21,329 nt of DNA from Planctomycetaceae bacterium (GTDB lineage Bacteria; Planctomycetota; Phycisphaerae; SM23-33): contig JAJFVE010000076.1 of NCBI GenBank assembly GCA_021371965.1, positions 1-21,329 of the forward strand, in the 5' to 3' direction. Below the pieces are notes generated by a model, which was given only the letters and a program-made list of their open reading frames with translations, was not told where the DNA came from and did not search any database. The translations under genes were made by a program, and so were the position numbers. Of the stretch, positions 14,480-21,329 are shown in pieces; the stretch's first letter is position 1; every line of letters starts with the position of its first letter.

Positions 14480-15085
14480 TCAGGGCTGGGCGCCGCGGGT
14501 GTAGGAGTCGTTGAGGTACTTCACGACCGGGTCGGTGATGTCGATGGCGTCGCTGTTGTAGAGGACCTTGCGTTCGCGCATGACCTGCAGGATCTGCAGG
14601 GTGGTCTGCGTCTTGGGCATGGCGCCTTCGCGGTGCAGCACCAGGTCGATGCCGCGCGACTTGGCGACAGCCGCCACGGCGGCGTTCATCTGGTCGTACA
14701 TCGATCGTGTCAGCGTGGCGTGGCTTCGCGTGGCGAGGTTGTCCTCGAACTGCAGCCAGGCCTGGAGCTCGACGGATTCCTTCTGGTAGGCGCGGAAGGC
14801 GCGTTCCTGCTCGGGGCCGTCCTTGAACGACTCGAGTTCTTTGCGGAGGTCGTCGATCTTCTGGGTGCGGCGGGCCTTTTCCTTCTCGACCTTCTGGCGG
14901 GTCTCTTCGAGGTTGGTGGACTCTTTCTTGGCCCGCTCGTAATTGGCGAAGACCACGCCGATGTCGCACACGGCCACGCGCGTCAGGGGCGTGCCGGCGC
15001 CTTGCTGGGCATTAAGGCTGCCCAGGAGGAACCCGACCGTAACCAAGGCCGCAAGAATCACCAGCATCAAGGGAAATTTTCTCAT
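14480..15085 (-). CDS. OmpH/Skp family periplasmic chaperone
   Basis: A 201-residue exported protein with a cleavable-looking signal peptide (MRKFPLMLVILAALVTVGFL; probable cut near residues 25-28). After VAVCDIGVVFANYERAKK, which matches the start of mature OmpH/Skp, residues about 50-145 are highly charged helices (ETRQKVEKEKARRTQKIDD, then FRAYQKESVELQAW) that would form the tentacles of the trimer. YDQMNAAVAAVAKSRGIDLVL ends the family domain. Skp binds unfolded outer-membrane proteins in the periplasm and hands them to BamA. It is longer than E. coli Skp (161) because of extra residues at the C-terminus (ITDPVVKYLNDSYTRG). AGGTG lies just upstream of the ATG. It sits between bamA (40-base gap) and lpxD (10-base gap). 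Confidence 0.9.
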   Translation of the reverse strand: MRKFPLMLVILAALVTVGFLLGSLNAQQGAGTPLTRVAVCDIGVVFANYERAKKESTNLEETRQKVEKEKARRTQKIDDLRKELESFKDGPEQERAFRAYQKESVELQAWLQFEDNLATRSHATLTRSMYDQMNAAVAAVAKSRGIDLVLHREGAMPKTQTTLQILQVMRERKVLYNSDAIDITDPVVKYLNDSYTRGAQP

Positions 15086-15125
15086 CAGGCACCTCGCTGT
15101 AACTGGGTGGGCGGGGGCGGTCGCG

Positions 15126-17462
15126 TCAGAACGTCACGCCCACGCTGAAGCTGAGAATCTGCGTGTCGTCGTCGTCACCCTTGAGGATCGGGACGGCCAC
15201 GTCCAGGCTCAGGGGCACCGGCCCGAGCATCGGCACGACCCAACGCAAGCCCGTGCCGATCGACATGCGGTAGTTCGAGAACCCGAAGTCGGAGTTCACC
15301 GTGCCGGTGTCGACGAACAGCACGCCTCTGAGGTCCTTGCCGATCAGCGGGAAGGAATACTCGCTGCCGGCGAAGAACATGAAGTCGCCGCCGATGGGAT
15401 CGTCGCCATTGCTGCCGCGGGGGCTGATCCCGCGGTACTTGAAGCCGCGGATCGAACCGATGCCGCCGCCGTAGTACCGCTCGAAGAACGGGGCGTCGCC
15501 GACGATCTGCCCGGCCGCCACGCGCGAGGCCAGAATGTGCTTGCGGTCCAGCGCGTCGGTGGCCAGCGTGTGGTAGTAGTGGTACTCGCCCTGGATGTTG
15601 CCGAACGTGCTGGTCCCGAAGACCTGTTCGTAGCTCAATTCCAGGCGGTCGCCCTTCGACGGCAGCCAGCGGCTGTCGGTCCGGTCCCGGATCAGGGCCG
15701 GCTTGATGCCCACCAGCGAATGCCAGCCTTCCTCGTCGCGGATCTCGGTGGAGGTGTCGGTGCTGACGTCGGAGATGTCGATGGCCTCGACGCGCGTGGC
15801 CACCTGGCCGAACCAGTGGTTGATGAATTTGTGCCCGACGGTCATGAGGCCGCCGACGCGCGTTTCATCCCAGTCCTCGCGTTTGCGCGTCCAGGCGAAC
15901 CCGCGGGCGCCCAGCGAGTAGGGCTGGTCGAACAGGTACGGCTCGAACCAGTCGACGTAGAAACGCATCATCTCGGTGCCGGGCTCAGCGACGATGCTGA
16001 GGGTCTGGCCGCCGCCGCGGAAGCCCTTCTGCGGGGCGAAGAGGTCGAAGTTGCGCTGCGTGAAGGAGATGTTGCCCAGCAGTCCGGCGTTGGTGCTGAC
16101 GCCGACGCCGACGAGGAACTGCGCCGTGCGCCCTTCCTTGACGATGACATCGGCATTGCGGACGCCCGGGACGTTGGTGGCGACCGGCTCGATCTCGACC
16201 TTCTCGAACAGGCGGGTCTCTTCCAGGCGGTTCTTGGATTCCTTCACCGCCGTGCTGTTGAAGATCTGCTCGGGGAAGAATCGCAACTCGCGGCGGATGA
16301 TTCGCCCCTGCGTGATGTTGTTGCCGCGGATGTTGATCTGCCCGATGCGGTACTGGTCCTTCTCGACGATGGTGAAGACGATGTTGAGCACGGCGGGCTT
16401 GGCGGCGCCTTCGTCCATGCCGGCCGCCCATGCCGGAACCGGCGCGCTGGGGGCCAGGAACTGGCGTGTCGCCCGCACCTGCGCCTCGATGTAGCCGACC
16501 TCGCCATAGGTGTCCTGGACGTTCTGGACGGACTGCTTGAGCCGCTCGGCGGTGAAGAACGAGCCCTGCTGGAGGGAGACGCGCTGGGCCAACTGCTCGG
16601 CCGAGATGACGGTGTTGCCCTTGAAGATCACCTCGTTGACGCGGTAGCGCGGACCTTCCTTTACGATGAACCGGACGGTGACCTGGGTCTTGTCGAAGGA
16701 GAACTCGAGTTCCCGCCCGACCTCGGCGTCCAGGAATCCCTCGTCGCGGTAGAAATTTCTAAGAGCCGTTACATCCTGGGCGAGCTGGTCGGTGTCCAGA
16801 AAGCCCGGGAAGATCGGCCAAAAGCGCTTGCGCGTCCCGACCTTCTGGCCGAGGATCAGCCCCGAGTACGTCGTGTTGCCGACGAACTCGACCTTGCCGA
16901 TCGTGACGCGCGGGCCTTCGACGATCTTGTAAACGGCCCGTTTTTCCTTTTCCAGCGCCGGGCGGTCCACCGTCACGCTCGCGAAGTAATAACCGCTGGA
17001 ACGATACTTGTTCACCAGGGCATCCTGCCCGGCCTGCACCGAGGCGATGTTGAGCGGGGCGGCCGCCTGGAACGGCAGCGAACCCATGAGTTGCTCGTCG
17101 GTGAACTCCTTGTTGCCCTGGAGCATCACGCGAGAGACCAGCGGGCGCTCCTGCACGATGAACGTGACGATCACGCCGCGATCAGTCTGCGTCTTGGTAG
17201 CCACCACGGAGGTGAACTGGGCGGTGTCGAGCAGGGCCTGCTTGTCGCTGCGGACCAGGTCGTCGCTGTAGGACTGGCCCAGGCGAGTCTTGACGTGGGC
17301 CAGAACGGCCTCGGTCGTCATGCGCCGGTTGCCCTCGACGCGAACGTCGATGACCTTGTCCTGGCCGTTCTGGGCGCGGGCGTAGTCGCACGTCCCCAGC
17401 ATGGCCGCGGCGGCAAGCATGCAGGTCCACAGTACCCGATTAAATGGGCTAATAACGTACAC
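15126..17462 (-). CDS. bamA: Outer membrane protein assembly factor BamA
   Basis: A 778-residue Omp85-family barrel, the core of the machine that folds outer-membrane proteins. A signal peptide (about 1-30, ending DYARAQ) is followed by five POTRA domains, each opening with an x-G-N strand: RVEGN, MLQGN, EFVGN, IFKGN and NIRGN (near residues 43, 118, 192, 282 and 385). The 16-strand barrel runs from about 450, with the loop 6 motif IRGF in GSIRGFKYRG. The last strand is ILSFSVGVTF, ending in Phe as usual for Bam substrates. Length matches E. coli (810). A Pro/Ala-rich loop in POTRA4 (SAPVPAWAAGMDEGAAKP) is unusual. The start is a GTG at 17462 with GGGG nearby; Met15 is a possible later start but would shorten the signal peptide. 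Confidence 0.95.
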   Translation of the reverse strand: MYVISPFNRVLWTCMLAAAAMLGTCDYARAQNGQDKVIDVRVEGNRRMTTEAVLAHVKTRLGQSYSDDLVRSDKQALLDTAQFTSVVATKTQTDRGVIVTFIVQERPLVSRVMLQGNKEFTDEQLMGSLPFQAAAPLNIASVQAGQDALVNKYRSSGYYFASVTVDRPALEKEKRAVYKIVEGPRVTIGKVEFVGNTTYSGLILGQKVGTRKRFWPIFPGFLDTDQLAQDVTALRNFYRDEGFLDAEVGRELEFSFDKTQVTVRFIVKEGPRYRVNEVIFKGNTVISAEQLAQRVSLQQGSFFTAERLKQSVQNVQDTYGEVGYIEAQVRATRQFLAPSAPVPAWAAGMDEGAAKPAVLNIVFTIVEKDQYRIGQINIRGNNITQGRIIRRELRFFPEQIFNSTAVKESKNRLEETRLFEKVEIEPVATNVPGVRNADVIVKEGRTAQFLVGVGVSTNAGLLGNISFTQRNFDLFAPQKGFRGGGQTLSIVAEPGTEMMRFYVDWFEPYLFDQPYSLGARGFAWTRKREDWDETRVGGLMTVGHKFINHWFGQVATRVEAIDISDVSTDTSTEIRDEEGWHSLVGIKPALIRDRTDSRWLPSKGDRLELSYEQVFGTSTFGNIQGEYHYYHTLATDALDRKHILASRVAAGQIVGDAPFFERYYGGGIGSIRGFKYRGISPRGSNGDDPIGGDFMFFAGSEYSFPLIGKDLRGVLFVDTGTVNSDFGFSNYRMSIGTGLRWVVPMLGPVPLSLDVAVPILKGDDDDTQILSFSVGVTF

Positions 17463-17570
17463 CGTGTTACCCCGATCCGGGGGCGTCCCTGCCGGCCTTC
17501 CATTTCGTTTGCGTGTGCATCGGTGCCGCAGTCCGGCCGGTGCTCCATATCCATGCCGGTCAAGTCAGGA

Positions 17571-17599
17571 ACAATACAAGCCCATCCGGGCAAAGTCAA
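17571..17599 (-). promoter_or_regulatory. Sigma70-type promoter for the bamA-lpx cluster
   Basis: On the minus strand TTGACT (17594-17599, 5 of 6) is followed by exactly 17 bases and TATTGT (17571-17576, 4 of 6). Transcription would begin near 17564, giving a leader of about 100 bases before the bamA GTG. No other promoter this good was seen ahead of the later cluster genes, and most later genes overlap or nearly abut, so it could drive all seven. The leader shows no recognised riboswitch. The rest of the 17463-17693 gap is AT-richer and includes the palindrome AGAAAATTTTCT near 17651-17662. Confidence 0.6.
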
Positions 17600-17693
17600 C
17601 GTGGTAGAAAAGGAATTTCGGAAAGGGCGAAAAATCTTGAGAGAATCTGGAGAAAATTTTCTTTCCGGTTAGCGACGGGGCTTCCGCCTTGCA

Positions 17694-19106
17694 TCATTCC
17701 TCTTTCTTCTCCCGCAGCTTCTTCGCCCATTCGAGGTACGCGGCGATATGCTTTTCGTATCCGCGGTCGGTGGGCTGGTAGTACGTGCGGTCGACGCCGA
17801 GGTAATCCTGGTCGGGGCTGATCCCGCCGGCGAAGTCGTGGCTGTACTGGTACCCCTCGGCGTTGCCCAGTTGCTCCCGCATCCCCGGATGCGGGGCGTT
17901 GCGAAGGTGCCGAGGCACCGGAAGCGTCCGCCCGGTGCGAACGTCGTCCGTCGCCGCCGAGATCGCCTTGTACGAAGCGTTGCTCTTGGGGGCCGTGGCC
18001 ATGTAGATCGCCGCCTGCGCCAGCGTGAGCTGGCACTCGGGCATGCCGATGCGCTCGACAATGGCGTACGCGCTGGCCGCGATGGTGATCGCCCGCGGGT
18101 CGGCGTTGCCGATGTCTTCGCTGGCCAGGATGCTGATCCGCCGGGCGATGAACCGCGGGTCCTCGCCGGCCGTCAGCATGCGCGCCAGCCAGTACACCGC
18201 CGCGTCGGGGTCGCTGCCGCGCATCGACTTGATGAACGCGCTGATGGCGTCGTAGTGCATGTCGCCGGTGCGGTCGTACTGGATGGCTTTTTGCTGGATC
18301 GACTCCTGCGCGACGGCCAGGTCGAAGGCGACGGGCTTGTCGCTGCCGGCGTGCGTGACCTGGCTCATCACGCCGACCTCCAGGGCCGTCAGCGCCCGGC
18401 GGGCGTCGCCGTCGGAGATTTTCGCCAGATGCGCCAGGGCCTCGTCAGTGGCCTGGACGTTGATGGCGCCCAGCCCACGGTCCTGGTCGGCCAGCGCCCG
18501 CCGCAGCAGGGCGGCGATCTGCTCTTCGCCCAGCGGCTTGAACTCGAAGACCGTCGAGCGGGAAAGCAGCGGCGAGTTGATGGTGAAGAACGGGTTCTCG
18601 GTGGTGGCGCCGATGAGGATGATGACGCCATTCTCGACGTCGTTGAGCAGCACGTCCTGCTGCGCCCGGTTGAACCGGTGCAACTCGTCGATGAACAGAA
18701 CCGTCCGGGAAAGTGGGGGCTGGCTCCGCAGGGGCGCAGCCCCGGAGGTGCCTGTCCCCAGTTTCCCGGAGCCAATCCCCGATTTCATCGATCCCAGCCG
18801 CACGCGGGCCTGCTCGATCACCTCGCGCACGTCCTTGACTGATGCCGACGCCCCGTTGAGCTCGTGAAACGCCGCTGAGCAGTGATCGGCGATCACCCGC
18901 GCCAGCGTCGTCTTGCCTGACCCCGGCGGGCCGAAGAACACCAGGCTGCTCAAGCGGTCCGCCGCCAGCATCCGCCGCAGCATCTTGCCCTCGCCGAGAA
19001 ACTCCTCCTGCCCGAGAATCTCGTCGATAGTCCGCGGCCTCATGCGCACCGCCAGCGGCGCATTAGCCGCAATGGCCGCCTCTTCAGATTGCCGCAACAG
19101 GTCCAT
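17694..19106 (-). CDS. rarA: Replication-associated recombination protein RarA (MgsA), AAA+ ATPase
   Basis: A 470-residue clamp-loader-like AAA+ ATPase that acts at stalled replication forks. Walker A is GPPGSGKTT (59-67) and Walker B is FIDE (138-141) followed by LHRFNRAQQD. Sensor 1 is GATTEN (166-171). The family-specific second half is complete: SIQQKAIQYDRTGDMHYDAISAF, SMRGSDPDAAVYWLARML, and SEDIGNADPRA. Residues about 105-134 are an extra segment (MKSGIGSGKLGTGT ... SQPPLS) between the REVIEQAR helix and the Walker B strand, where E. coli RarA has only a few residues; it is encoded by a palindromic element at 18708-18786. E. coli RarA has 447 residues, so the insert accounts for the excess. 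The gene is divergent from the WD40 gene. It has no ribosome-binding site and may be leaderless. Confidence 0.94.
   Translation of the reverse strand: MDLLRQSEEAAIAANAPLAVRMRPRTIDEILGQEEFLGEGKMLRRMLAADRLSSLVFFGPPGSGKTTLARVIADHCSAAFHELNGASASVKDVREVIEQARVRLGSMKSGIGSGKLGTGTSGAAPLRSQPPLSRTVLFIDELHRFNRAQQDVLLNDVENGVIILIGATTENPFFTINSPLLSRSTVFEFKPLGEEQIAALLRRALADQDRGLGAINVQATDEALAHLAKISDGDARRALTALEVGVMSQVTHAGSDKPVAFDLAVAQESIQQKAIQYDRTGDMHYDAISAFIKSMRGSDPDAAVYWLARMLTAGEDPRFIARRISILASEDIGNADPRAITIAASAYAIVERIGMPECQLTLAQAAIYMATAPKSNASYKAISAATDDVRTGRTLPVPRHLRNAPHPGMREQLGNAEGYQYSHDFAGGISPDQDYLGVDRTYYQPTDRGYEKHIAAYLEWAKKLREKKEE
18708..18786 (-). repeat. Palindromic element inserted in frame in rarA
   Basis: About 79 bases with imperfect terminal inverted repeats. 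On the coding strand the left end reads gaaatcggggattggctcc, and the reverse complement of the right end reads gaaagtgggggctggctcc. An internal hairpin, GGGGC-gca-GCCCC, is flanked by CTCC/GGAG. The segment gggaaactggggacaggca matches the mfd copy, in the same orientation and reading frame. The element adds about 26 residues between two conserved RarA motifs and leaves the frame open. Confidence 0.6.
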
Positions 19107-19114
19107 ATGCGGGT

Positions 19115-19141
19115 ATTCTACCGGCCATCGCGCCGTGGCAA
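19115..19141 (-). promoter_or_regulatory. Candidate rarA promoter with a start point close to the ATG
   Basis: On the minus strand TTGCCA (19136-19141, 5 of 6), a 15-base spacer, then TAGAAT (19115-19120, 5 of 6). The start point would be about 19108, only a base or two before the ATG at 19106, implying a leaderless transcript. The spacer is 2 bases shorter than ideal. Confidence 0.4.
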
Positions 19142-19263
19142 CAGACTGCCCTTAGTGAACCGGCCAACGATTGCCCCTCGACCCATTCGCGTCGCCTTGC
19201 CGCCGCGGGAGGGTTTTGATAGGCTACTGTTCTCTGGTGCGGCGCCTTCATTTGGAGAACGTC

Positions 19264-20469
19264 ATGAGTGCAGGTCGAGCCCGGATCGTAGTGGCCGCCG
19301 CGGCGGTGGTGGCCTTTAGCGGCGGGGCGGTGCTGGGCGACTGGCTGATCCTCCACAGCGGCCAGCGCATGCAGGGGTCGGTGCTCGACGACGGGCAGCG
19401 GTACATCATCTATCTCGACAAGGGTGGCAAGGCCAGCGTGCTCAAGAGCGACGTCCGCCAGATGATCGCAGGGGACAAATTGCCGCCCGAACTGGCGGAT
19501 GCCAAGACGCCGGCCGGCGGACAGGACAAGAACGCCGCGCCGACGATGTCGGCCAAGGTGGTCAAGGAATACAAACACACCAGCCGCGTGACGAGCCTGT
19601 CGATGATGGCGGACGGGTCGCTGCTGGCGGCCGGCGGGGCCGACGGGACGGTCAAGCTCTTCAGCGGCAGCGGCGGCGAGATACGCACGTTCAAGAGCCC
19701 GCGGGCCCGCGGCGAGGCGATGTCGGTGACCTTCGCGGTTGTCGGCGGGCAAAAGCAGGTGCTGGCGGGGATTGGGCGCAGCGTCGAGGTCTGGCCGGCC
19801 GGCGGCGGCAAGAGCGTCAAGTGGTACGAGTCGCACCAGCGCCCCGTCGAGGCGCTGATGTATCGCGAAATGGACGGCCAGATCGTCTCGGTCTCGACCG
19901 AGGACGCCTACGTCCGCGGCTTCGAGAAGCTCCAACTCAGCCTCGACCGCAAATTGATCGATAATCACGTGGCCGCCACGGCCGTGACCGTCAGCGAAGA
20001 CGGGCAGTACGCCGTCAGCGCCCATCGCGACCGGCGGCTGCGGCGATGGAACATGGTGGTCAAGAATCTCAGCCTGCCCGAGGTGTTCGGCGAGCAACTG
20101 CCGGCGTCGGCGACGCCGATCCGGGCGGTGGTCTACTCCCAAGACCGCGCGATCGCCGCCAGCGACAAGGGCGTCTACATGCAGACGATGAAGCCCAAGA
20201 CCACGGCGCTGATCGGGACGCACGAGGCGGTCGTGCAGTGCCTGGCCGGCTCGCCCGGACGGATGGAGACAGTGCTGGCGGGGGATTCGGGCGGCGAGAT
20301 TCGCCTGTGGAACATCCAGGCGCATAAAATCTTAATGAGCGTCACGCTGCCCCAGGCGAACCTGACGTGCCTGGCGTTCTGGCCTGACGGGAAGGGATTC
20401 ATCTCAGGATGCAAGGACGGGACGGTGCGGTCATGGAAGCTCGAGGCCGTCGCGGCGGGGCAACCGTAA
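19264..20469 (+). CDS. Exported WD40 repeat protein
   Basis: A 401-residue protein with an N-terminal hydrophobic segment (residues about 8-26; signal peptide or anchor), so it probably acts outside the cytoplasm. Residues about 27-70 form a small domain (GDWLILHSGQRMQGSVLDD ... ASVLKSDVRQMIAG) of the kind found at the N-terminus of planctomycete exported proteins. A Pro/Ala/Gly linker (about 75-95) leads into WD40-like repeats to the end. The clearest blades are HTSRVTSLSMMADGSLLAAG...DGTVKLF, SEDGQYAVSAHRDRRLRRW, GRMETVLAGDSGGEIRLW and WPDGKGFISGCKDGTVRSW; six or seven fit a propeller. No enzyme motif is visible; it is likely a protein-binding scaffold. The ATG at 19264 has GGAG 6 bases upstream (19254-19257); the in-frame extension upstream lacks a ribosome-binding site and would spoil the signal peptide. 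Confidence 0.87.
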   Translation: MSAGRARIVVAAAAVVAFSGGAVLGDWLILHSGQRMQGSVLDDGQRYIIYLDKGGKASVLKSDVRQMIAGDKLPPELADAKTPAGGQDKNAAPTMSAKVVKEYKHTSRVTSLSMMADGSLLAAGGADGTVKLFSGSGGEIRTFKSPRARGEAMSVTFAVVGGQKQVLAGIGRSVEVWPAGGGKSVKWYESHQRPVEALMYREMDGQIVSVSTEDAYVRGFEKLQLSLDRKLIDNHVAATAVTVSEDGQYAVSAHRDRRLRRWNMVVKNLSLPEVFGEQLPASATPIRAVVYSQDRAIAASDKGVYMQTMKPKTTALIGTHEAVVQCLAGSPGRMETVLAGDSGGEIRLWNIQAHKILMSVTLPQANLTCLAFWPDGKGFISGCKDGTVRSWKLEAVAAGQP

Positions 20470-20557
20470 CTGAACGCCGATGCCCGTTGTACCGATAAAC
20501 AAGCAGGGCGCTGTCTGCCAACGGCGGTCGCGATGGCCGGCGCGCGAGCGGATCGGG

Positions 20558-20587
20558 TTGTTTTGCACCCTGTCCAAACGTTATGGT
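20558..20587 (+). promoter_or_regulatory. Candidate glmS promoter
   Basis: TTGTTT (20558-20563), an 18-base spacer, then TATGGT (20582-20587, 4 of 6). It would give a leader of about 60 bases before the glmS ATG. The 185-base gap between the WD40 gene and glmS holds nothing else recognised apart from a short AGGCT/AGCCT hairpin near 20611-20628. No clear terminator follows the WD40 gene. Confidence 0.35.
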
Positions 20588-20654
20588 AGTGTCTGTGGCA
20601 CGGCCTATCCAGGCTGCTGGAAAGCCTGTGCTACTGTTTTCCGGGAGCTACGGC

Positions 20655-21329
20655 ATGTGTGGAATCGTCGGCTACATCGGTAAGAAGGAAGCGCGGAACA
20701 TCCTGATCGAGGGGCTCAAGCGACTGGAATACCGCGGGTACGACTCGGCCGGCGTGTGCATCTACAATGGCGGGCAGCTCATCATCCACAAGAAGCCCGG
20801 GCGAGTGGCGGGCGTGCAGCAGATGGTCGAGAGCGACGCGGCGATGGCGGGCGGCACAATGGGCATCGCCCACACGCGCTGGGCCACGCACGGAGCGCCC
20901 AACGAGGTCAACGCCCACCCGCACACCGACGACAGCGGCAAGATCGCCCTGGTGCATAACGGGATCATCGAGAACTACTCGACCCTCAAGCAGTTCCTGC
21001 TCTCCAAGGGCCACGTCTTCAAGAGCGACACCGACACCGAAGTGCTCGTGCAGCTCATCGGCGAGTTCGTCAGCCACGGCAACGGGACGCACACGCTCGA
21101 GGCCGCCGTGCAGGCAGCGCTGCGCGAAGTCACCGGCACGTATGGCGTGGCGGTCGTCAGCAGCGACGACCCGGACAAGATGATCGTGGCCCGCAAGGGC
21201 AGCCCGCTGATCATCGGCGTGGGCACCGACGAATACGTGGTGGCCTCCGACGCCGCGGCGATTCTCGAACACACCGCCAACGTGATCTATCTCGACGACG
21301 GCGAGATGGCCGTCCTCGACCGCCGCGGA
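20655..21329 (+). CDS. glmS: Glutamine--fructose-6-phosphate aminotransferase (N-terminal part, cut by window edge)
   Basis: The first 225 residues of an enzyme of about 610 that makes glucosamine-6-phosphate from fructose-6-phosphate and glutamine, the entry to UDP-GlcNAc, peptidoglycan and lipid A. Only the N-terminal glutaminase domain is inside the window. Cys2, exposed when Met1 is removed, is the nucleophile (MCGIVGYIG). EYRGYDSAG (25-33), HTRWATHG (73-80), HNGIIENY (101-108) and SDTDTE (124-129) are the family's glutamine-binding motifs; the isomerase domain lies beyond 21329. The ATG at 20655 has GGGAG (20643-20647) 7 bases upstream. In E. coli and other organisms glmS level sets amino-sugar supply, in keeping with the lipid A genes in this window. 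Confidence 0.96.
   Translation, partial: MCGIVGYIGKKEARNILIEGLKRLEYRGYDSAGVCIYNGGQLIIHKKPGRVAGVQQMVESDAAMAGGTMGIAHTRWATHGAPNEVNAHPHTDDSGKIALVHNGIIENYSTLKQFLLSKGHVFKSDTDTEVLVQLIGEFVSHGNGTHTLEAAVQAALREVTGTYGVAVVSSDDPDKMIVARKGSPLIIGVGTDEYVVASDAAAILEHTANVIYLDDGEMAVLDRRG

Noticed and set aside
12144..14514. Long + strand frames opposite lpxC-fabZ and lpxD
   Set aside because: Translations are rich in Ala, Gly, Asp, His and Val without any domain; the minus-strand genes have intact catalytic motifs.
14943..17672. 909-codon open frame on the + strand
   Set aside because: It is antisense to bamA and ompH, with a low-complexity Val/Asp/Gly/Arg-rich translation typical of a GC-rich shadow frame. BamA on the other strand has every family hallmark.
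20470..20654. glmS ribozyme or riboswitch ahead of glmS
   Set aside because: The known ribozyme is largely a Firmicutes feature and its conserved core was not recognised here; only a short hairpin is visible.

Overview
The window is high-GC bacterial chromosomal DNA, densely coding on both strands. It looks like a didermic member of the Planctomycetota, most likely Phycisphaerae-like. The support is a fused LpxC-FabZ, an outer-membrane/lipid A gene block, a prepilin-like protein ending in a DUF1559-like region, a secreted WD40 protein with a planctomycete-style N-terminal domain, and several short dispersed repeats. The taxonomic assignment is inference; no rRNA or tRNA gene is present.

Layout. 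1-1356 (-): 5' part of an EF-G2-like translational GTPase, cut by the left edge. 1357-1719: gene-free, with two promoters and two dispersed repeats. 1720-3332 (+): DUF502 membrane protein overlapping galE (ATGA). 3519-6851 (+): mfd, carrying an in-frame insertion. 6844-7006: a repeat with 30-bp inverted arms that contains the mfd stop codon. 7031-8503 (+): PpiC-type rotamase lipoprotein. 8518-9285 (-): prepilin-like protein, convergent with it. 9353-17462 (-): one long cluster, read in transcription order as bamA, ompH/skp, lpxD, lpxC-fabZ, lpxA-like, lpxA, Gfo/Idh oxidoreductase, with a good sigma70-like promoter at 17571-17599. 17694-19106 (-): rarA, also with an in-frame insertion. 19264-20469 (+): WD40 protein. 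20655-end (+): glmS, cut by the right edge.

How the genes work together. GlmS (glucosamine-6-phosphate) feeds UDP-GlcNAc synthesis; LpxA, LpxC and LpxD carry out the first three lipid A steps on UDP-GlcNAc; FabZ supplies the hydroxyacyl-ACP branch of fatty acid synthesis; BamA and OmpH/Skp assemble outer-membrane proteins. The window therefore builds much of an outer membrane. Mfd and RarA are DNA repair and fork-maintenance proteins.

Most notable. (1) mfd and rarA each carry an extra peptide of about 25-30 residues encoded by related palindromic DNA elements (about 80-90 bp) in the same orientation and reading frame, like the Rickettsia palindromic elements in concept. (2) Two adjacent, overlapping LpxA-type genes split the family's hallmarks: one keeps the catalytic histidines but lacks the usual C-terminal motif, the other keeps that motif but has lost the histidines, suggesting a heteromeric LpxA. 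Both need homology searches or experiments to confirm.
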